Position numbers and translations under genes: made by a program. Below the pieces are notes generated by a model. That model was not told the DNA's origin. It saw only the letters and a list, made by a program, of their open reading frames with translations, and did no database searches. From Toxonevra muliebris (Eukaryota; Arthropoda; Insecta; Diptera; Pallopteridae), in assembly GCA_963691655.1 (NCBI GenBank), contig OY829326.1, positions 15,674,878 to 15,738,877 on the forward strand: DNA of 64,000 bases, given 5' to 3'. Below, one piece after another: positions 44,851 to 57,469 of this stretch (position 1 is its first letter; every line of letters begins with the position of its first letter).

Positions 44851-46976
44851 ATAGTTCAGGCAAAGCTACAGCTCCATAGTCCTCCTCAATATCCACCACC
44901 ACCACCTCCGGTTAGTACTTGCTACATTATTTCTGACGTTTCATATCATGCCCCTTCGCGTCTGTTAGTAATCTCATAAATATGGAAATCTGACAAGTTT
45001 TGGTCACATCATTCCTATTAATGTGAATAAAAACTCTCATTTCTTTGCTGAAATATTTTATAGTTCAGTTGTATCGTGCTAGTTAAATGTGAATCAAACT
45101 TAGCTCAGTTTTCAGTCCTCAGTTATGATAACTTTAATAAAACAACGAAACAATTACATACGAATCTTTGACATGAATATTTGTTATATTCTATTCTTGA
45201 ATTTATTATATCTGTACAAAAAAATAAGAGTAACTAATGTATTTGTAAAATATATGTATTAAAAAAATTGCTAGAACATTTTTTCTCCATGTTTTACTTG
45301 TAATTTTTCTGTGCATGCATATTTTTCACGCCACCAAGACCGCAAATTGCAATGCAACACCATAAAATGAATGTCAACCCCAACTACATACAAACGTAAT
45401 CACATACATATATATGTATGCATACATACAGACAAATAAAGCTACAGTTAGCAACTTGAATTTAGAGCTAAAAGTGACACCAGCGTGGCATAAACTAAAA
45501 ACAACAAAAAGTAGAAGTACTGTAGTCATATTATAAAAACCGCATAGAATAAAAACAAAGCGCGTATAAACTCAACAAAAATTGCATGTACCCGCGTGGT
45601 ATCCAGTGTTGCCAGTGGCGGGAAATATTTAAATACTTATGATACCAGTTTGCTAAATTTTTGCATGAAATTCAAAAACTATTAAAATAAAAATGGTAAG
45701 TAGAATTATCCAAATGGGCAGACTGTGTGTATGAGTTTGTAAGCGTAGCTGATTTGCTGCTGCAAGCAAACACTTACTGATACGACGAGTATCTACGAAC
45801 GCGCTAAATACGCGCTAGCGTAACAAATAGGTACGCTCACTACTGCAATGCTATAATAATACGCCTCAACGCGCATTTCTATGTATATGCGCATAAATGT
45901 TATTTATTCCACTTTTCTATTTTTTCTTTTATGCATGTACATATAATAAAAAGTTCCTACTACTTATTTTTTCCTACTATTTAATTCTATTTCTGCAGCA
46001 TTTCTAATCGGATTTTTTCAAAGTTATTTCATAATCTGTTGCAAGATCAAATGTCACAAAAAATAAAGAGATTCCCTTTTATATTACCATTTTTTCCACG
46101 CTTGTGACTAAAAATAAAGTACTTTGCATAATTTTTAATACGTATCTATTTATTTGCTTGCTGTCTACTTGTCACTGTGGGTTGGTGAGTATATATGTCT
46201 GTCGCAAGAACAAATTTTCACGCTCATCTCCTTTGATAAACGCAATTTTTCTACTTTCTATACTGTATACTAAACATAGTTATTTGTTCATTTTTTCTGC
46301 TTTTTAAGATCGCTCTAAAGAAGTGTAGCAAAATATGTTGCTAACTTTTGCACCTTATTTCTTGCTAAACAATCTTCGTTTCCTTTTTCGTGCTCTTCTT
46401 TCGCTGTCTGATCCCATCATTTAAACTCATTCAAATGTCAAATGACCAATTTGTTATCGTTATAAAGATATTAGCTTTTGTTGTTGTTACTTAGTTCTTA
46501 GTTACTGTGCGCTCATGTTTCTATTATTGTTAATATTAATTTGGTTATTTCTGTTGCTTGCTGTTACATTGTTTGTTGCCAGCATAAAGTTGTCTCTTTT
46601 GTGCTTTCAAAGTGACAGCGCAAACAATTTCAATTCCTCTACAAAATTCAACATCACAATAAATAAAAATTCTACAACACGCCCACAGCAATTGCGTTTT
46701 CCATGTCAACTTTTGTTTTTCGTGTGCTTAGTTTTATAACTTTAAGGAAAAGGTTTTAGAAAAATTATGAATATCTTGCACTTATATACAAATTTTAGCA
46801 TTTTAAATAATGCGGTCAAAAGTAATTGAAGACAGAAACTGAAAATAACTTAGCATGCCTCCTTCTTAACTCTTTTTCTCTAGCATCGTCACAATTACTT
46901 AGAGCTTGAATATAAGTAGCTGTTTTCGAGGTTAATTTTAATGATGTTCATCTAACAGAATTTACAGTTTGAACTC
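44851..46976. other. AT-rich interval with one CpG-rich patch
   Basis: CAGTGTTGCCAGTGGCGG at about 45606 resembles a hAT end but has no partner. At 45778-45860 the minus strand is CpG-rich (CGCGCTAGCGTA-like) and runs into a donor-like GTAAGTGTTTG; it could be the edge of an untranslated exon. Nothing else recognised. Confidence 0.4.
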
Positions 46977-47267
46977 TTGAACATCATTAGTTTTAATTTA
47001 ATTTTTTTTTTTTTGTGGGATTTAAACTTTGTAGTTTATATATGTTTATATGTTACCGATTATTATGATCTCTGTATAATTATTGAAGCATCTGCAACTT
47101 GGTTTGAATATAATGCACGAGTCATTGAGATAATTTCCGGGGCTCACGGTTGCTTAAAGGATTGGTCAGACCCTTTAGATATAAAGGAAAACTTATACAT
47201 TACATTACAAGAGAGAAAAGAAAGATTTAATAAAACAGTATTTAGGTGTCTTGTTAAGCCACTTTAA
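46977..47267 (+). other. Unassigned open segment
   Basis: The second half reads EYNARVIEIISGAHGCLKDW, then LQERKERFNKTVFRCLV to a TAA, with balanced residue use. The first half is Phe/Leu-rich and probably not coding. No acceptor with a good tract precedes the protein-like part. It may be a fragment of an old element. Family not recognised. Confidence 0.25.
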
Positions 47268-47639
47268 TGAACTTAAAAACTGAAGTCTGAAGTAAAAGTA
47301 GAAACCTGAAGATTTTTAAAAAAATTTATGGCTGAACTGTTACTTAGGGTGTCCGAGTTCGATGGTCGGCATGGTCAAAAATCAAAACATACAATATTTT
47401 CTACACGGCACCAAGAAGTAAGAGTGAAGTGCCTAATGCTTTTCACTTCTCTGTCCGGATTCGGCATAAAACTTAAGGTCTCTCCCACTCCTAAATAAAG
47501 ATGACTCAGACTGCATGAATGGATGAGAAAAGAACAGTCTGTGCCCACCTCTATGGTCATAACAGACAGAAGAAAAAAAAATAGTACAACTATCACCAAA
47601 GATTAAATATAAAAGAAACTTTGATTAAGAATATACATA

Positions 47640-47850
47640 CACTGTGACGAAAATGAAAGTTCACGGTCTGACGAATGCCCAACAGAAAACCATAGACTAC
47701 CATTATTCGTCTTCGGTAATGGTGTGGGAAGTAATTAGTGAAAAAAAAGTTACCTTAGTATTCATCAAAAAATCAAAGTCAAATTCAACTTCGGCGAAGT
47801 TTTGCGGTGTCATTCAGTATCTCCTGTTCAAGACTATGATTAACGCACTA
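47640..47850 (+). pseudogene. Mariner transposase fragment (middle)
   Basis: SSSVMVWEVISEKKVTLVFI followed by KKSKSNSTSAKF corresponds to the 'SVMVWG.IS..GKTPLVFI..GVKINA' block between the first and second catalytic acids of maT-type mariner transposases. The Gly after VMVW is Glu. The frame ends at TGA shortly after, and no terminal repeat was seen. Confidence 0.6.
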
Positions 47851-48257
47851 TGACCGGATTCAAGAATGCAATTTTGGTAGTTAGTGATGACATGTCCTTG
47901 GAAATTGTACCTGCCGAATCCAGTGATTTGGAAAAGATATTGCAACGAGGATTGATAACTAAATATTTTAAAAACGAACTTTTATGCATCTATCACAAAA
48001 ATTAAATTATTCTTGCCATTATTTTGGCAAATATTGCTTATTTAATTTGTAACCACATAAAATTGTCACATTGTGCATTTTAGTTTTCATAAAAAACAAT
48101 TGTTGTTTTGCCTGATTTGATTCCAGATTGCGACATTATTTATTTATTTATTTATTTATTTAGTCTATGGAATTTACATCCTTACAGACTAGGTATAACA
48201 ATTCAACTAATAATAATAAATTGAAGTGCAAATTTATACAATAATACAGACTTAATG

Positions 48258-48866
48258 CTAGATAGTTTCTATGAGAAGCATTTTAAAACTTTTTTTTGCA
48301 ATTGAAAAATCTAAAAAATGTTCTTCAGCGATTCTATTATATATCGTTAAAGCCCTGGTAATGGGTTCATTTGAGGCATAGTTAGTTTTGTGGAGATTTA
48401 CGTTAAATGTATGACCTAGACGCAAATTCCGCGCAGGTACTTTAAAAGTAATCAATTCTAATAAATACGAGCAGTCAATATTGCCACAGATAATGTCATA
48501 TACAAACATTAATGAGAGAGTTGCTCTTCTAGTTTCAAGCGATTTTAAGCTCAAAAGCAAGCATCGCGCGTTATAGGATGGAAGTGGTTCCACAAAGTTT
48601 AGGGATCGCAAAGCGTATTTAATGAAAATTTTTTGAATACGCTCGAGACGGTTGGAATGTACAGCATAGAACGGGTTCCAAATAAATGCTGCATATTCTA
48701 GCTTTGAGCGGACAAAAGAACTATATAACAACTTATGTGTATATGGGTCCTTGAACTCAGAACTATTTCGACGAACAAATGCCATAACGGAGTAAGCTTT
48801 TGGAATAATGTAATTGAGATGCTGCACAAATGAAAGGCAAGAGTAAAAAATAACTCCAAGATCCAA
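48258..48866 (-). pseudogene. LINE reverse transcriptase, C-terminal part
   Basis: A 202-codon open frame: ILDLGVIFYSCLSFVQHLNY-type thumb, then YSSFVRSKLEYAAFIWNPF and ERIQKIFIKYALRSL, the standard post-RT region of jockey/CR1 LINEs. It ends at a plausible native stop about 100 bases before the tail. It is the best preserved piece of this element. Confidence 0.8.
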
Positions 48867-48874
48867 TATTTCCT

Positions 48875-49366
48875 TTAGCGAATTGAGACAGTTATTAGCA
48901 ATACTAAATGAGGATGAGATTGGGTTGCGCAGTCTAGAGAAAGTAATATGCGAACATTTAGTATAATTAAGATGTAAATGATTGGCTGTACACCAATTAA
49001 CAAAATTATTGAGTTCAGATTGTAAGATGTTAATGTCCGATAAATTTCTAATGGCAAGATATAATTTACTCTAGAGAAACAACCCCCCACGTCATTAATA
49101 AATAATATGAATAGTAAGGGACCAAGTATACTACCCTGGGGGACACCAGATGTTGCTATGAAAGACTTTGACCTTACTCCATCAATCAATACATAGCAGC
49201 ATCTTTGATGAAGGTATGATTTGATCCATTGCAGAAACGTAGAATGGAAACCCATTTTTAACAGCTTAGAAATCAGAATACTATGCGAAACTTTGTCAAA
49301 GGCTTTCGAGAAGTCGGTGTATATAGTGTCAACTTGGCTTGATACAATATTTTGTGAAAACTGCAA
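48875..49366 (-). pseudogene. LINE reverse transcriptase, catalytic part (ADD deleted)
   Basis: TDFSKAFDKVSHSILISKLL, an SYLHQRCCYVLIDG segment, GVPQGSILGPLLFILFINDV (49118-49147 region) and VGGCFSRVNYIL are all in place. The next residues, which should be the (F)ADD catalytic box, are replaced by PLEIYRTL: at about 49041-49070 a small deletion removes both aspartate codons and shifts the frame. After that the correct reading continues in another frame (NNFVNWC...). Confidence 0.85.
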
Positions 49367-49426
49367 GATTGGTTACAGTTGAGCGACCTAACACGAAACC
49401 ATGTTGATTCGGAGAGATCAATCTTT

Positions 49427-50380
49427 TTACTGCAAAAAATACTTTGTCTTTGACAATGCTTTCAAAAAGTTTTGATATAGTTGAGAGCTTAGAGATGGGT
49501 CTATAATTAGAAATATTACACTTATTACTTTTTTTAATACAGGCGAAACTAAAGAAACTTTCCATTTGTCAATAAAAATACCAGTGCTGAGTGATTTGTT
49601 AAAGATAAGTTTCAATGGCGTAACAAGAGAGTCAGCACACTTTTTTATTAACAATGGCGATACACCATCAATATCTAATTTAGAGGAATTTTTAAGATTT
49701 ATGATCCCATTTATAACATCTGCATCTGTTAGTATTAACGAACCGAAATCAACAGATGATACAATATTCAACAAATTAGAATCATCCACTTCGACTTGAG
49801 GATCAAAATTAGCCAGGAAATAATCAGAGAAAAGATTAACAGTATCATGGATAGAGTATGATACTTTATCATCCAAGAACATAGAACTAGGCATACTGGA
49901 GTAGGTTTTTTTGCTCTGCATAAAATTCCAGAATGTTTTTGGATCCAATTTAATTGATTTTTCAAATTGCATGATATATTGATTGTATAAAAATTTATCT
50001 AAACAATTAAATTCACGTGAATAATATTCATATTTTGATTTATGAGTGGCATTATTAGTTGCTGTATATAATTTATAAAATTTATTTCGACGGTTCTTAA
50101 GTTTTTTTAGGCCAACAGTATACCAGGGCAATTTATAAACTTTTTGTTTCTTAAAGGGAACATTTTTAGTAAAAATCTGAAAAACATTTTTAAGAAATAG
50201 TTCAAAGCAGTGAGAGACATTGTTTTGATAAAACATGTACTCCCATTGAATACTGTTTAAAAAGTAATTAATATCATCAAAATTACATAAATTGAAATTA
50301 AAATTACAACTGATATTATCTTGAGGAAGTTTGGGATAAATATAAAATTCAATTTCTAAGACTAAAGGGACATGATGCAT
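49427..50380 (-). pseudogene. LINE endonuclease end, spacer and RT start
   Basis: A 317-codon frame starting HHVPLVLEIEF, the final 'SDHxP' motif of an AP-type endonuclease. It continues through a long helical spacer (PWYTVGLKKLKNRRNKFYKL, SREFNCLDKFLY) and reaches the RT entry (SSKLDIDGVSPLLIKKCAD, WKVSLVSPVLKK). The frame then shifts, and the true continuation NISNYRPISKLSTISKLFE lies in the frame at 49329-49565. Confidence 0.8.
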
Positions 50381-50381
50381 A

Positions 50382-50693
50382 TCAGAAGAATTGAATTGAA
50401 ATTGGAAAACTACATTTATTTAGTTCATACTTAACATTATCATTAATGAAAATTAGGTCAAGTAATCTATTTAGCTTATTGTGAAACGAATTAATTTGAA
50501 CTAAATCTGCAGAAAACAAACTGTCAATAAAATTTATTTCATGTGCATGATTTATATTACTGGGTGTTAATACTGTAGCATTAGATAAGTACGACCACTT
50601 AACCATATTTAAATACACATACCCTGGCCTAAGAGCACAGTTAACACAAAATTGGCCCGTGTAACCTGAGAGGTTCTTCCCAATTCTAAACAA
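50382..50693 (-). pseudogene. LINE endonuclease fragment
   Basis: The frame ends with NKLNRLLDLIFINDNVK, matching the 'S.LDLIFT' region just before the SDHxP motif of LINE endonucleases. Upstream residues are less clear and the element seems to fade above 50.7 kb. Confidence 0.55.
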
Positions 50694-50699
50694 GAAAGG

Positions 50700-53175
50700 T
50701 AATTATAAGAATGATCTAATTTTCTGTCCTGTTTGTTTTCGTTAAACAATGTTGGGGGTCTACTGCTTCTAACAGGGTCATTTAATATTAGCTTAGTGAA
50801 TCTTCTTAAATTCCGTGGACTATTTTTAAGTACCAGTATCTAATCAAGGTGTTGCCCTCAAAACGATTCCAGAGAGTTAGTTTTTAGTATTGTTCTACCT
50901 AGTAGAATTCACTCAAATTAACCATCTGCAAGAACCTGTTGAAAAACCTGTCACGTTAAAAGTGAACTTAATATTACAGAATTTACAATACGTCTCTAAA
51001 ATCTTTTATTGAAACAGAAAATATGAGCGGAGAGGTATGAAGGCATTCAGTTAAAGTTATTGATCCCTGTCATCGTATGTATAAAAAAAATTTATGCAAA
51101 ATCTGCTGTAAATATTCTGTACCTACTTCATTTGCTTCCAACTCCTACAAAATTCATACATATTTCAATCGAATTTTGACATTTCAATAAACTTCTCAAT
51201 GAGTTTCACATTTACGAATCGTGAGGCATTAAAACCAACAAATATATACATATATACCTATTATATTTATGTGTGCGAGTAGTCATAAGGAAACACCCAC
51301 TCCCACATGAGGCGTTAAGCTAAATGCAAAGTTAGAAAAACGATTTAAAAAAAATTTACTTCTATTTTTTGGCGCTTCTAGGCTAAACAAAAACGAAAAA
51401 GGAAAAATTTATGATACACTACAGAAAGAAATAGCAATTTGAAACGACAATATGCCGCAAACGCTTTCAAATGGTGCAATACTCGAATTGAGACACAACA
51501 CAACTACACATTTATACATTTACAAACAAATACGAGTATATAAACTCGAATGCGAGTACAAACATAAACTAAATGCATTGAAAATGTCTTTTACTTGCAA
51601 CAACAACAACAACAAAAACGAATAACAAAGCATTGGCAATAACAACAAACTGCACTCTACTACCAAATGTTGCACAAATGCCACAATGGCAGTAAAAGGG
51701 GCAATAGTTAACAAACAAACAAGCAAAAAAGAAAGAAATAAGCTAAAAAAAAAGAACTAAGCTTGAAAAAATAGCGTTGGAAAAACGAGTTTCCCCTTAA
51801 CGTTTTCCTGCATTTACTTTTGTTAGCAATAGCTGCAACTGTTGTTGTTTTTGTTGCTGCTGACGTTGGTTGCTCTGTTAAACCGCATGCAAACAAAAAA
51901 TGCAGTTCAATGAAAAATATCCATTTTTTTTGGTTTCAAACTGTAGGCAATTTAAAGTTTTACTTTACAACTATTGTACAACAACACATCCACACACCCG
52001 CGCCTCAAATCGTTTTCATTTTTTTCTTGTACAATTTTTAAATTCGTGAGATATAAAAGTAAATTCGAGCAAAACGAAAAGTGTATGCAGCTTCAGGACA
52101 ATGAGTCATTTTACTGTATATCTATGGATGTTAGTGATACTTCATTCACTTTTGCAGTTTTTCAGCCATACTTTTGTAATATAGAGAATATTCAATATTT
52201 TATAACTTCAATCTAGATTAACCGTTGAAAAAATGTTCATATTAGGTCTGTTTTATTAGGTTTTATTGAGAAAAACCAAAAAGGACCATCATACCATTTT
52301 ATAATTTTTAAATACTAAAATAACAAAATGTAGTAAAAATTGGCACGGGGTATATTTGGGTTTTTTCACACTACAGACTGCAAGGCCGAGAAATAAGGAC
52401 GAAACAATATTGACTCGTTTTCGTTTTGGCAGAGCACTCACAATGACTGCGAGATTTTCATATATTTGATCAGCGTTTCTAATAAAGTAAATTATAATCT
52501 TATATGGAAAACTACTGCTAAAAAGTGCGCGCCGGTAGGAAAGTTAAAATATCCTAATTTTCCTCGCCGTAACATCTCGCATGTAGGGTATCAGGGTTTT
52601 TGAATAATAAAAGTCTTAAAAATAAATGTATAAAGTTCAGGTTTCTAGCGATACAGAAGCTGATTGTAGAAGTGACAAATAGTTTTATGGAGATATGTGT
52701 GGAAGTGACACTGGTAAATTTCGTTGAAATTTCGTCAAATAAACTCAACTATCAAAATAATTAGATAAGTCTGCGTTGAGTATGTTTATAAATTTCCTTT
52801 AAATTTATGTGACTAGTTTAGATTTAGATTTTAAAAGCATTGAAAGAAGGAATGGAAATGATACAGGACTTGGAATTTGGCTCAAAAAGATGTTTATTAA
52901 GGCTGTGGCAATAAATTCCTTTGATTGTAGTCCAGATCACTCCCCGTAAGTATAAACAACGCCAAGATTTGCCACCAAACTCTAAAGTGGAACCTTCCCA
53001 GTGGTAAGATAATTACAACTACTCCTTCTAAAAACAAAGCAACAGGTATGCTTTTTATGGGCATAGCCAGATTTTCAAACAAGGTGCAAAAACTCTATAA
53101 GGTTCAGGAAAAACAAAAGAATTAATTTTATTTGCATTAAGCCTAGCAAATTAACAATAAGAAATCGTATTTGTA
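50700..53175. other. AT-rich interval, no recognised gene
   Basis: CAA run at about 51597-51614. A Thr/Ala-rich minus-strand segment (QPTSAATKTTTVAAIANK, about 51820-51880) follows an acceptor-like CAG but is low-complexity. No motif elsewhere. Confidence 0.45.
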
Positions 53176-54495
53176 CATTACGGTGGGTCAAAAAGAATCA
53201 AGAGTTAAAGCAAAACCAAAAAATGGGATTTTTTCAATGACAACTTGTTTGATTTTGCCGAGAAAAGTATATCGTTCGTCAAAATAATCAAAAAAACAAA
53301 TTCCAAAGAAAATCGAATTTAAAGTTTTCAAAAAACTACCACTCTGCAGAACGCAATAGCAACACATACTCACAAGGAGAGTTCATATAAAATCCGTTAT
53401 GATTTTTTTACACAAGGTAAACTGTATACTTAACTCGATATTTTTGTCAATTTTTATTATTTTGTCAGTCGTTCGTATGATCAGGGATGCCAACTCATTT
53501 TTTCTGTCTTCCCAATAGCCCTCGAGAAATTCCTCGATTTTCGATCAAATTCCCCGCACCTGTATAATTTTATATTTCAACAGCACGATACGCACTTTCC
53601 ACATAAACATTTTATAAAAACGAAAAATTCCTTTACGTTGGCTTAAAATTGGTCTTGGTGACTGTTATTTTAAAGCGGCCCTGCACTATCTCGGTCCAGA
53701 ACTTAAGCATTTTTTATAGAACTGGTAGGTTAATAGAAATGTTGTTTCTGACTTTGGAATTCTTTTGACACATGAGTGATTTCATCTCAAGGGAACCCAC
53801 TCTCAAAATCTATCGGGCTCCATCTTGCTCAAAGTTTAGTCCCATTGGGTAGTAGTTACCACACCAAATTTGAACGAGATGAGGTGTTTCGAGTTACTAG
53901 ACGTTGATTTTGGTAGAGAAAAAAGCCTCAGCCCACTTTTGGACATCAAAGTTCTGAAAAGAAAAGGCATGGATTTTCTTTTGGCTCAAATAAAAATGGC
54001 AAAAACCATGTTTTGAGAAAAAGGGTTCAAAGTTTGGACTATCGGTTTTTAACATTTAAAATATACTTCATCTTCTTTATAATGGCTGACCGTAGTTTGT
54101 AAGCTTACAGATTAGTCAGCAAGGTTTGAGAGGTATTAATCAAGACGTGCTGGACCAAGGCATAGCTAAGCCTTTGTGAACGGCCGAAAGGGAAGGCAAC
54201 TGTTTTTCTTGACTAACACTCGGCGTTATAATTGCCTATATCTACGAAAGCACTCAGAGTTTTTCTCTGAACCTGAGAGTGGCATTAAAAAATAATAAAT
54301 AAGAATATTTTACTCACAAAAAGTTGATATTTTTAGTGATAGGGTCCTTTAAGTATAAAATTGAAAGTCAGCAGGGTCAATCTTCGACTAAGAGATATAT
54401 GCACTTCATTCAGAAAAGTTGCTTAGAATTCCATGAACAACAGCTCTATCACTTAACCGAAAATTATTCCCATACAATTTGACCCACCCTAATAG
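53176..54495. mobile_element. Candidate TIR DNA transposon remnant
   Basis: ATTACGGTGGGTCAAA (53177-53192) and, inverted, ATTAGGGTGGGTCAAA (54478-54493) face each other and are followed by TA on both outer sides (53174-53175, 54496-54497). No transposase motif was recognised inside. CAGGGATGCCAACTC at about 53493 within it looks like a nested hAT end. Class uncertain, possibly Tc1/mariner by the TA. Confidence 0.45.
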
Positions 54496-54499
54496 TAAA

Positions 54500-56910
54500 T
54501 CTTAAGTTTTTATTTTTTACATTACTACTTATATTGCTTCTTAAATTAAGGAGGAGGGGAGACGGTCTCCCTCTGTCCCACCATGGTTACACCCATGAGA
54601 TTTATTCATATGTAATTAATTATTACAACAACAACAATTGCGCGGGAGGATCTCGTTTTTTTTTTTTCAAGCAAGTAAAAGTAAAAATCAAGGTTACTTT
54701 TGTCTTTTTTCATATTAAAATAATAAGCAGTGCTGGTAAAATAAAGCAATAAAAATAATTATAATCAAAAGAAGGCATCAGAAAGTAAAGTTGAGCGAAA
54801 TTGTTATTGCATGCAATTGTTGTTGACATAAGAACACGAAGTATAAATAAAATGCAAAAAAAAAGTGAAAAATATTTTTTTCTTTAATTCTACACTTTTT
54901 AATTTTACTTTTATTAAAAAAAAAAACTCAACTCAACCTACCGGAAAAACGACATTAAAATTGCACACAAACTTGTCACATGTCATTTTTGCGTGGTTTC
55001 GTTGTTTTGTCGTCGTCGCTGCTTAAGTATAACTTAAGTAGGGTTTCCAAGTGAAAGGAAGTTGACCTTTAAAAATTTAAATGCATATAAATAAATAAAT
55101 TTAATATTTAAATTGAAACGAACATTCGCGCGTCGTCGTTTTCAATGGAATTTATTATTTATAATAATTTTTTGTTTAATGCCTGAAATTATTTTTTCGC
55201 TGAAATAGCAAATAAAAAAAATTTTAGCTTCCGTGATTTGTCGTTTCATTTTTTTTATAATATCTTTTTATCTGATTTTATCGTCATCATCTGTTAATAC
55301 GCGTAACTAATTGCCAACTTGACCCATTAATGTAATGTTCATTGAGTTTTTTTTTTTTAAATTTATTTTTTATATATAGTAGAAAAAATCAAATACTTTT
55401 ACATGTTGTTGTTGTTGTATTCATTGTCAACCTTGAGTGACAATGAAAAAACAATTTGGACACAACAAAAATAGAAACTGTAGCACTTTACCTTAAATAC
55501 AAACAACAATTAAACGAAACTTAAAAGTTTCAAGCCAGATACAAAAAGAAACAAAAATGCGACAAAAAATAGCGTAATGTTGACAATTGAAGCACGCATT
55601 TGCATATGTTGCTTGGTACCTAGTTAAATATTCACTACGCTCAATAAAAAAAAAAGCTGGAAATTCCAAAATAAACATTTGTGTTTGATTTAAAACAGCT
55701 TGGTCTTAAATGCACACGTTATTAACCTTTCCCCTTGGTAATAAAAGCGAGACTAGTGTTGGCATCACGTTGAAACTCGATCAACTTTAGATTTATGACA
55801 GCATTCTTTGATTAATTGAGCGATCGATCAGTAATGCCAATTAATACCTATATAAGTAGCTCATAAAGGAAAAGTTTTGAGAATGAATGAGATTCCAATG
55901 CTCAAAACAGCCATAAGCTTTTTAGTAGTGAGGATCGACAGCACTGATCATTTTGGAAGGGACTACATGAATTCATCATAATTTTCTTCTCAATTGTTCT
56001 CTTTTGTAGCATTCGTACTTTTTGAAACCTTTTTTTTTTTTTGAATATTTATACGGGTTTCCAAAATATGTTAGTTCCTGCACAAAATTTAACAATTATT
56101 TGACAATTTTCTTGAAATTTCTAGCATTCATTGGTTTGAATATATACATTTAGTTAATTAATTGCCTTTTGTAATATTTGGTTTATTCAGTTATACCTAT
56201 TCAAAAGATAAGTTAAGTTTTTTTTCTCCTATAAAATGAGTTTGTATAGAAATATTGTGTTTTTATGACAATAGGCATTGTTAAAAAAAGTAATCTATTA
56301 TAAATATACGAATATAGTAGTATAAAAAATCTGTGACCTGAATATATGTAGGGTATACATAAAATTGTATGACATCATACGTACATACAAGAAGTCAACA
56401 AGCTAAACTTTAATTCCATAATGGTATTCAAAGTTATGGTAACATTCAAATAAATAGACCAGCAGTAGTTTGGCTACAAGTTTCACGGTTATTTTTGTAC
56501 TTATTACTAAATAAATATGTAATTAAAGTTTTATAGGTAAGTGTATTAAGTAAGGTAGAGTGTTATGTTAATAGACGCCATGTTACCCGCCATTGCCGAA
56601 TATATTGACATCATTAGAAACCGGCATTGCAAAGGAACTGGGTTGGTGACGACAACGCTTTTAAAATCGTTAGTGAATTTGTGAAGCTTTATAATGCCAC
56701 TTAATAACAAACAATTATTGGTTTAGATACCGAATGGAGTTAAAATTGGAGTTAAAGAATTTAAAGCTGAGAGATAAATATTCACATTATCGAGAGTTCT
56801 GGAGGAAAAATCATCTCAAGATTTTTAGGCTAACTTGCTGTGACGATGTGCACTGATCAACTGCACTGAAAATCCACACTCTATAAAGATTCCGCCTCAT
56901 TCAAATATAA
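54500..56910. other. AT-rich interval with a ratchet-like site
   Basis: TTTTATAG|GTAAGTGTA at 56530-56545 places a donor directly after an acceptor AG, but the upstream pyrimidine tract is weak. A short open frame begins MLPAIAEYIDIIRNRHCKG at 56580. Nothing firm. Confidence 0.4.
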
Positions 56911-56924
56911 GGTAAAAAAATATA

Positions 56925-57320
56925 AGGAATGCAAAATGGTGGAAACTAAAAAATGGTCACATGAAACAAAAAAATGCATTGGATTCGCAAGCAAGTTACT
57001 CACTATGACTTTTTTAGGGCCTTAAACTCAAAAACTGGGTAATAAAAAAAATCGAAATTGAAAGAGACGAATCCAATATAGAGGACACAAAAATATAAAA
57101 GCCATTGCATTCCGAACTCCGAAAACTACACCCAAGTAGTTTTTTGAGCCTCTAAAATTGAATATTGTATGAATAATTTAAAATTCAGAAAGGCAGATTC
57201 AACATGGAGGGTATGATAATGTAAGATTCAGTGGCATGTTTTATTTCTTATACTCATATCATCCCTAGAAATGAAAACGACCAGATGGTAGCAGCTAAAG
57301 CAGATGCAAAAGTAAATTTA
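56925..57320 (+). repeat. Degenerate ~120-bp tandem repeats
   Basis: Three or more diverged units recur in order: an (AT)TGGATTC/CAGATTCA block, AA(T/C)ATGGAGG or AATATAGAGG then (A/T)ATAATG/ACACAAAA, and a TTTTTTGAGCCTC/TTTTTTAGGGCC block. The spacing between equivalent blocks is about 115-125 bases. Old satellite-like or mobile-element internal repeat. Confidence 0.45.
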
Positions 57321-57469
57321 ATTCCAAAAATAATGATTTCCACCAATTGCAATTACGGAGTGAAGTTTTGGGATATTTTCAATCAATACTTTGAGAAAAA
57401 AAGAGGTTTAAAAAGGACAAAATGGCGGCGCTGCAGCTGTTCTAGCTTGGCTCTTTAAATTTGCGCCGT

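Larger units (their letters stand above)
48136..50693 (-). mobile_element. CR1/jockey-group LINE, 5'-truncated, inactive
   Basis: On the minus strand the order is: end of the endonuclease, a spacer region, reverse transcriptase, C-terminal domain, 3' UTR and an (AAAT)n tail at about 48135-48162. Reading frames break at least four times and the catalytic ADD is lost. The 5' part of the endonuclease and any ORF1 are absent up to 50.7 kb. A short-repeat tail instead of poly(A) is usual for several non-LTR clades. Confidence 0.85.
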
